NCBI GenBank assembly: GCA_030611105.1
Contig: JAUWQL010000022.1
Coordinates: 1 to 37,042, forward strand
Reading direction: 5' to 3'
Origin: Bacteroidales bacterium
Lineage (GTDB): Bacteria; Bacteroidota; Bacteroidia; Bacteroidales; UBA12077
DNA length: 37,042 bases
The number at the start of each line of letters is the position of its first letter. Within the stretch, counting starts at the first letter, position 1. The notes beneath the pieces were generated by a model. The model worked only from the letters and a program-made list of their open reading frames with translations. It did not search any database and was not told the DNA's origin. A program made the translations under genes and the position numbers. Shown piece after piece: positions 32,582-37,042 of the stretch.

Positions 32582-34122
32582 TATTTTATACGGTTTGGTT
32601 GTTTTTTAATTAAGTATTGCTTGATGTTTTCAATATGAGGATATATTGGTGCATCTTCAACAAATTTTGGAACAATTGATCTCATCTCTTCATACAATTC
32701 TTTAGCTGAATCAGAAAGCTTGTCCTTACAATTCATGAAATCGATAATCTGCAACAGACTTATAAATTTAATTGCTAAAACTTCAAATGTATTTTCTACT
32801 ACTTTCTTTGTTATCAATGCTGCATTTGTTCCCATGCTAACAATATCCTGGTTATCTCCATTGTTAGGGATACTATGAACATACATAGGATTCGATAAAG
32901 TCTGGTTTTCGGCAGTAGTAGATGTTGCTGTAAATTGTGCAGCCTGCATTCCTAAGTTAAGACCTAAAGTACCTAAATTAGCAAAAGGAGGAAATTTTTC
33001 GTTCAATTTATTATTGTAAAGATAATTCAGTTGTCTTTCAATAAGCATTGACGTTTTTGTGATAACGATTTTCATTTTATCCATTTCCAGAGAAACGTAA
33101 TCACCATGAAAATTACCTCCATGAAAAACATCAAGGTTTTCTTTATCTATAATTGGATTATCATTAACTGAATTTACTTCATTTACAAGTACTTTTTCTG
33201 CATTTTTCAGTGTTTCATAAACAGGACCCAATACTTGAGGAACACAACGAAGCGAATAATATTCCTGAACCTTATCTTTAATAATTCCAACTTCGACATT
33301 ATTATTATATAAATGGTCTGATCGCTTTTTTATTAATTTACTTGATTGAACCATTTTGCGCATTTCTGCTGCAATAAGGTTTTGTCCTTCGTGAAGTTTT
33401 ACCTGGTTAAGTTCCTTAGAGAAATGATCGTCGTAAGATTCTACTACTTCGTTGATCATACTAGCTGAAATAACAGCCCAATTAAGAAGATTTTTGGCAT
33501 GAATTAAATTAATCATTCCAATACCAGTCATACAAGAGGTTCCATTAATTATTGCAAGCCCTTCGCGTAGATGAACTTTTAAAGGAACAAGGTTGTTTTC
33601 TTCAAAAACTTCTTTTGCAGGACGGAATTTACCATTAAAGCAAATTTCACCTTCACCAATTAAATTTAAAGCCAGATGTGATAACTGAACTAAATCGCCA
33701 CTGGCACCAACACCTCCATGCTCAAATATTTTAGGAAATATGTTTCTGTTGATAAATTCTTTAAGAAGAATTACAACTTCTTTGTGAATACCGGAATAGC
33801 CTCGCATAAGTGTATTTAAACGTGCTATCATTAAGGCTTTTACATAAATATCAGGGATTGGATTTCCAGAACCAGCTGCATGGCTGCGAATAAGATTATA
33901 TTGTAACGCTATTTGATCCTCTTCGCTAATTTTATATTGAGCCATAGGACCAAAACATGTGTTTATTCCATAAATTACTTTGTTTTTAGAAAAATCATCT
34001 AAAAATTTAAAATTGTTCTGTACTTTTATTAAAGCTTCTGAGTTTAAATCGACTTTTTCTCCTTCAAAAAGAATTTTGTAAAAATCATCAAGATTTAGAT
34101 TTTCACCCCCTATAATTATCAT
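32581..34122 (-). CDS. Tyrosine (aromatic amino acid) ammonia-lyase
   Basis: The 513-residue enzyme deaminates an aromatic amino acid, probably L-tyrosine to 4-coumarate, the aryl starter of flexirubin-type pigments. The MIO cofactor triad Ala140-Ser141-Gly142 sits in GGVGASGDLVQLSH, catalytic Tyr51 in YGINT, and NGTS at about 194. The selectivity positions are Ser80-His81 in QYNLIRSHAAG, which is the same as remembered for the F. johnsoniae tyrosine ammonia-lyase; MYVHSIPNNGDNQDIVSMGTN near the end also matches it closely (in parts). The usual YGVNTGFG motif reads YGINTCFG, with Cys56 for a nearly invariant Gly. It is the first gene of the minus-strand operon. Histidine activity is less likely but not excluded. 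Confidence 0.9.
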   Translation of the reverse strand: MIIIGGENLNLDDFYKILFEGEKVDLNSEALIKVQNNFKFLDDFSKNKVIYGINTCFGPMAQYKISEEDQIALQYNLIRSHAAGSGNPIPDIYVKALMIARLNTLMRGYSGIHKEVVILLKEFINRNIFPKIFEHGGVGASGDLVQLSHLALNLIGEGEICFNGKFRPAKEVFEENNLVPLKVHLREGLAIINGTSCMTGIGMINLIHAKNLLNWAVISASMINEVVESYDDHFSKELNQVKLHEGQNLIAAEMRKMVQSSKLIKKRSDHLYNNNVEVGIIKDKVQEYYSLRCVPQVLGPVYETLKNAEKVLVNEVNSVNDNPIIDKENLDVFHGGNFHGDYVSLEMDKMKIVITKTSMLIERQLNYLYNNKLNEKFPPFANLGTLGLNLGMQAAQFTATSTTAENQTLSNPMYVHSIPNNGDNQDIVSMGTNAALITKKVVENTFEVLAIKFISLLQIIDFMNCKDKLSDSAKELYEEMRSIVPKFVEDAPIYPHIENIKQYLIKKQPNRIK

Positions 34123-34196
34123 CTCTATTCTTGGTTATAAGTTAAAGTGGTTAAATTATTTAAACCGTTTAGTTTTTTGTCGTTTTTTTAAGTATG

Positions 34197-34204
34197 CAAA
34201 TTTA
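34197..34204 (-). promoter_or_regulatory. TAnnTTTG box for the ammonia-lyase operon
   Basis: The minus strand reads TAAATTTG, matching the Bacteroidota -7 element, about 75 bases before the ATG at 34122. No good TTTG is present at the expected -33 distance; the nearest is CTTGG further upstream, so this is only a candidate. Confidence 0.35.
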
Positions 34205-34378
34205 ATAAATACTTTTAATAATCCTTAGATTCCAAGATGTTTTAGTAAATATTTTCATCAAATAACAATAAAATTACATGAAAGGAGTTGAGCATTATGT
34301 AAAAAATTTGCATAAACTCCTTAAAGCCTATATATCTAGGTGAATAGTATAATTTCCGTATTGTTTATAAGAATTAAT

Positions 34379-34409
34379 TTTGGCAATAATTTAATTTGAA
34401 TTATTTTTG
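34379..34409 (+). promoter_or_regulatory. Bacteroidota-type promoter for the plus-strand operon
   Basis: TTTG (34379-34382), a 19-base spacer, then TATTTTTG (34402-34409). Both boxes and the spacing fit the phylum's main promoter consensus. The start site would fall near 34415, giving a leader of about 90 bases before the ATG at 34508. Confidence 0.55.
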
Positions 34410-34410
34410 T

Positions 34411-34428
34411 AAACCAAAAATTTGGTTT
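34411..34428. promoter_or_regulatory. Inverted repeat at the predicted transcription start, operator candidate
   Basis: AAACCAAAAATTTGGTTT has perfect 8-base arms (AAACCAAA / TTTGGTTT) around a two-base centre. It begins two bases after the TATTTTTG box, so a bound protein would block the start site. An XRE-like protein (34508-35008) is encoded directly downstream. Confidence 0.45.
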
Positions 34429-34507
34429 AATACCTACATCACTCTTAATAGATTTTTCAAGATTGATTCGAAACGGAAGTCTGAATTCTATAAGAAAAAT
34501 GAATTGA

Positions 34508-35008
34508 ATGAAAGAAAAAGATGCTTATATAGACTATGAACCTCAGCAACTTATAATGTATGTTGAAAAGGAGGATGGAACTTTTGGTCCGATTCAGACA
34601 GGTTCGTATATAACCAAAAATTATCTTGATGATTTTTGGGAGAAAATGTTGAAACTTAAAAACTCATTACTTGAGCAGCTTAAGAAAAATGAGATTACAC
34701 CTATATATTTTTATAAGCTTATTCATGATTTTAATGATGTTGAACTGGCCCGAAGAACAGGAATTCCTGTTTTTAAAGTAAAACGTCATCAAAAAGTTAA
34801 ATTATTCAGGAAAATAAAGTTATCAGATTTGTGTAAATATGCTTATGTTTTTGATGTTCCTGTTTCAAACTTGTTTCAGGCAATTGTGGTTGAAGATAAT
34901 GAAAACAAAGCCGAAACTGATGCCTCAAAACAACCGATTTTAGTTAAGCAAACAAGAACAGAAAATCCATTCGTAGTTATTACAAAAATTGAAGTAAATA
35001 AGAAATGA
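34508..35008 (+). CDS. HTH-like protein paired with BtrH-like copy 2
   Basis: The 166-residue protein carries VELARRTGIPVFKVKRHQKVKLFRKIKLSDLCKYAYVFDVPVSNLFQ (about 77-124 in parts), an XRE-like helix-turn-helix plus following helices. The segment shares KVKRHxK...F+K+...L..YAxVFD with the minus-strand protein at 27097-27501. N-terminal residues 1-70 and the tail after 125 are unassigned and not shared. It overlaps the BtrH-like gene downstream by four bases. It could bind the inverted repeat upstream as a local regulator, or be a partner protein of the BtrH-like enzyme. Confidence 0.6.
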   Translation: MKEKDAYIDYEPQQLIMYVEKEDGTFGPIQTGSYITKNYLDDFWEKMLKLKNSLLEQLKKNEITPIYFYKLIHDFNDVELARRTGIPVFKVKRHQKVKLFRKIKLSDLCKYAYVFDVPVSNLFQAIVVEDNENKAETDASKQPILVKQTRTENPFVVITKIEVNKK

Positions 35009-36018
35009 TAATAGAATCTTTTAAACACAATATGGCAGCTCATTGCGAGTCTGGCACATTAACAGCGTTAATAAAACATAAGGGATTAGAAATAACAGAA
35101 CCAATGATTTTTGGTTTAGGTAGTGGTTTATACTTTGGTTATTTAAGCAGAACCCCAAATTTAAGTTTTCCAATGTTTATTTTAAGAACAAAACCAGGAA
35201 AATTAAGAAAGAAGATTGCAAAAAGAACAGATATTAAATTTAAAACACAACGTTTTAAAAATAAGGATAAGGCTGAGCAAGAATTGGACAGGTTAATTGG
35301 AATCGGAATTCCGGTTGCTTGCCAGGTTGATTTCTACTATATGGATTATATTCCGCAATGGGAGAGAGTGCATGCTAATATCCACTTTATTACAATTGTT
35401 GGTAAAGAAGGAGATGAATATCTTATAAGCGATAGTTATTATCCAAAATTAGCTCGTATTCATAAAGATAAGCTGAGGAAAGCTCGTTTTGCGGGTGGAT
35501 ATTTAGCTCCAAAAGGATTTATGTATTATATTGAATCAGTTCCTGAAAGTATTGGTTATAAAAAACTGGTTCCTTTAGCAATTAAAAACACAATAAATAA
35601 TATGATTGGTGTTCAGCCACCATTTATTGGTGTTCGTGGAATTAGAACTTTTGCAAAAAAACTTCAGGGATGGCCAAAACTGACCAGAGATATTGATCAT
35701 TTATCACATGAAGTGATGAAAATTAATATTTTTCTCGAAGATCAGGGAACAGGTGGTGGCGGATTCAGGTTTTTATATGCAACATTTCTTCGTCAGGCAT
35801 CTGAGATTCTTAATAATAATGAATTAGATGATATGTCAAAAAAGATGATGGAAATAGGAGATGGTTGGAGAAATATTTCTTACTTTGCAGCCAAAATTGG
35901 GAAGAATAGAGACCTTGGTCCTGAGAAACTGCAGGAACTTGGTCAGATGATTAATGAAAGAGCCGATGCTGAAGAGAATTTTTATAATGAATTAAAAACA
36001 GTAGTTCGTAATATTTAA
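35005..36018 (+). CDS. BtrH-like acyltransferase (BtrH N-terminal / DUF4872), copy 2
   Basis: The 337-residue paralogue of the protein at 26091-27095 has Cys14 in AAHCESGTLTALI and His127 in HANIHFITIVG followed by ISDSY, so the catalytic pair is kept. The C-terminal helical half contains GTGGGGFRFLYATFLRQASEIL, almost the same as copy 1. Sequence differs widely in residues 40-120, suggesting a different acyl or acceptor group. The gene is followed after six bases by ACP 3, as expected for an enzyme that takes its acyl group from an ACP, like BtrH with BtrI. Substrates are unknown. Confidence 0.82.
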   Translation: MIIESFKHNMAAHCESGTLTALIKHKGLEITEPMIFGLGSGLYFGYLSRTPNLSFPMFILRTKPGKLRKKIAKRTDIKFKTQRFKNKDKAEQELDRLIGIGIPVACQVDFYYMDYIPQWERVHANIHFITIVGKEGDEYLISDSYYPKLARIHKDKLRKARFAGGYLAPKGFMYYIESVPESIGYKKLVPLAIKNTINNMIGVQPPFIGVRGIRTFAKKLQGWPKLTRDIDHLSHEVMKINIFLEDQGTGGGGFRFLYATFLRQASEILNNNELDDMSKKMMEIGDGWRNISYFAAKIGKNRDLGPEKLQELGQMINERADAEENFYNELKTVVRNI

Positions 36019-36024
36019 GATAGA

Positions 36025-36300
36025 ATGGGAGAAAATATAAGTACTGATCTGAAGGCGGATATAAAAAAGATGATTGTTGAAACACTGAATATGCAGGATA
36101 TTACTCCAGAGGATATAGAAAATGATTTACCACTTTTTGGAGGCGATAATACTTTAGGTCTGGATTCAATTGATGCAATTGAACTTGTTATGGCTATTCA
36201 GAGAGATTTTAAAGTACGTATCGATGATCAGAATCTTGCTCGTGAAGTATTAAAAGATGTAAATTCAATTGCAGATTTCGTCCAAAGTAAATCTGAGTAA
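36025..36300 (+). CDS. Acyl carrier protein 3
   Basis: The 91-residue ACP carries Ser48 in TLGLDSIDAIELV and is closely similar to ACP 1 in the region around PLFGGDNTLGLDSIDAIEL (36-54). Its place right after BtrH-like copy 2 suggests it is the donor for that enzyme. Confidence 0.9.
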   Translation: MGENISTDLKADIKKMIVETLNMQDITPEDIENDLPLFGGDNTLGLDSIDAIELVMAIQRDFKVRIDDQNLAREVLKDVNSIADFVQSKSE

Positions 36301-36342
36301 TAAGTTCACTGAGTATAATTTAATTCCAATTTAAATTAGTAT

Positions 36343-37042
36343 ATGAAAAGTGCTTACCTGACAGCAGGGATGAGACTATCCAGGTTCATAAAACTTATTA
36401 TGAAAAATGGAATGTCTTTTTATCCAAAATACCTGGTAAGATTTTTATTTCTTTTTCAAAATGGAATCTGGGCTTCAATATTTCATAGAAAAGAGAAGTC
36501 GGTTTATGAAGATAAAATAAAGGCTCATAAATTACCTGACGATCCTATAATAATAATCGGACATTGGAGAACCGGAAGCACTTTTTTGCATCAACTATTA
36601 GCAATAGACTCAAATTTAGTTACTTCAAATGTTTTTCAAGGTTCAATTCCCGACAGTTTTTTAACATCTAGAAAATCTTATGAACCGATAATGGGACGAG
36701 CGCTCAGAGGTACAAGGCCTATGGACCAGGTTACTCTGAGTATGGATGAGCCATTAGAAGATGAGTATGCACTTTTTCGTTTAAGCAGCTATTCACCTCT
36801 TGAACGTGTAATTTTCCCAAAGTCAAATGAATATTTTTTAAACCAGTTTCCGGGATTTTTGCCTGAAGGTGATAAACTAACAGAATGGAAAGAGGCTGTA
36901 AAATATTTTTATAAGAAATTAACTCTGGAAAATAACAAAACAATTCTGATAAAAAATCCGTTTCATTCTTTTCGGATTAATGTTTTAAACGAAATTTTCC
37001 CAAAAGCGAGATACATTCACATAATTCGTCATCCGCACAGGG
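36343..37042 (+). CDS. Sulfotransferase-family protein (partial, cut by window end)
   Basis: The frame opens with ATG at 36343, 42 bases after ACP 3, and is still open at the window edge (233 residues seen). It shows the PAPS 5'-phosphosulfate loop IIGHWRTGSTFLHQLL (about 67-82) and the start of the 3'-phosphate motif ARYIHIIRHPHR at the very end, as in the Sulfotransfer_3 group. Such enzymes move a sulfo group from PAPS to a hydroxyl. Here the target could be a phenolic or sugar hydroxyl of the pigment (inference). The C-terminus is not visible, so integrity cannot be judged. Confidence 0.8.
   Translation, partial: MKSAYLTAGMRLSRFIKLIMKNGMSFYPKYLVRFLFLFQNGIWASIFHRKEKSVYEDKIKAHKLPDDPIIIIGHWRTGSTFLHQLLAIDSNLVTSNVFQGSIPDSFLTSRKSYEPIMGRALRGTRPMDQVTLSMDEPLEDEYALFRLSSYSPLERVIFPKSNEYFLNQFPGFLPEGDKLTEWKEAVKYFYKKLTLENNKTILIKNPFHSFRINVLNEIFPKARYIHIIRHPHR

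Larger units (their letters stand above)
34123..34507. other. Divergent regulatory region
   Basis: These 385 bases lie between the starts of the two oppositely directed parts of the cluster and contain no gene. They hold a strong plus-strand promoter candidate, a weaker minus-strand box and a perfect 8-base inverted repeat; they are the natural control point for the whole cluster. Confidence 0.7.

Noticed and set aside
36731-36943. Minus-strand frame opposite the sulfotransferase
   Set aside because: The plus frame has clear PAPS motifs over the same bases.
2422-37042. DarA/DarB dialkylresorcinol synthase genes
   Set aside because: None of the four KS-family genes is FabH/KASIII-like and no aromatase-type partner is present, so a complete flexirubin pathway cannot be claimed from this window.

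Overview
The window is AT-rich (roughly one third G+C by eye) and looks like Bacteroidota. Promoter candidates match the TTTG / TAnnTTTG pattern of that phylum, genes lack clear Shine-Dalgarno sequences, and the tyrosine ammonia-lyase is very close to the Flavobacterium johnsoniae type. Several gaps carry short palindromes and low-complexity repeats. Family-level placement is not possible from this sequence. No rRNA, tRNA or CRISPR array was seen.

Layout. 1-2421 is the left flank: a DUF4143-type AAA ATPase on the minus strand, then a tiny plus-strand pair made of a J-domain protein overlapping a probable ribbon-helix-helix protein. 2422-34122 is a nearly unbroken run of minus-strand genes, most of them overlapping or a few bases apart, that reads as one biosynthetic cluster of the aryl polyene / flexirubin type. 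A divergent intergenic region (34123-34507) separates it from a plus-strand run (34508 to the window edge) that belongs to the same cluster: an HTH-like protein, a BtrH-like protein, an acyl carrier protein and a truncated sulfotransferase.

How the genes probably work together (inference from families). The ammonia-lyase makes 4-coumarate. A PaaK-like AMP ligase activates an aryl or acyl acid. Acyl carrier proteins (three), ketosynthases (three with a full Cys-His-His triad, one Cys-less chain-length-factor-like partner, one half-length KS relative), a FabG-type reductase and two hot-dog dehydratase-like proteins build the polyene. Two CrtI-like flavoproteins, a cobalamin-type radical SAM protein, a methyltransferase domain and a sulfotransferase could tailor it. 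A 4HBT thioesterase, an LpxL-like acyltransferase, a PlsC domain, a C45-type Ntn hydrolase and two BtrH-like proteins could release or transfer acyl groups. An MMPL transporter, an ABC exporter, a LolA-like carrier and two lipoproteins could move the product to the outer membrane.

The most unusual points are: a single polypeptide fusing MMPL transporter, PlsC acyltransferase and methyltransferase; two dehydratase-like proteins with complementary missing catalytic residues; a half-KS next to an ACP; a duplicated HTH-like/BtrH-like gene pair on both strands; a truncated RhuM gene wedged inside the operon; and a set of palindromic repeats in the operon gaps, one of which forms part of a lipoprotein N-terminus. 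The dialkylresorcinol genes darA/darB, which would make this a classical flexirubin cluster, were not found here and may lie beyond the right edge.
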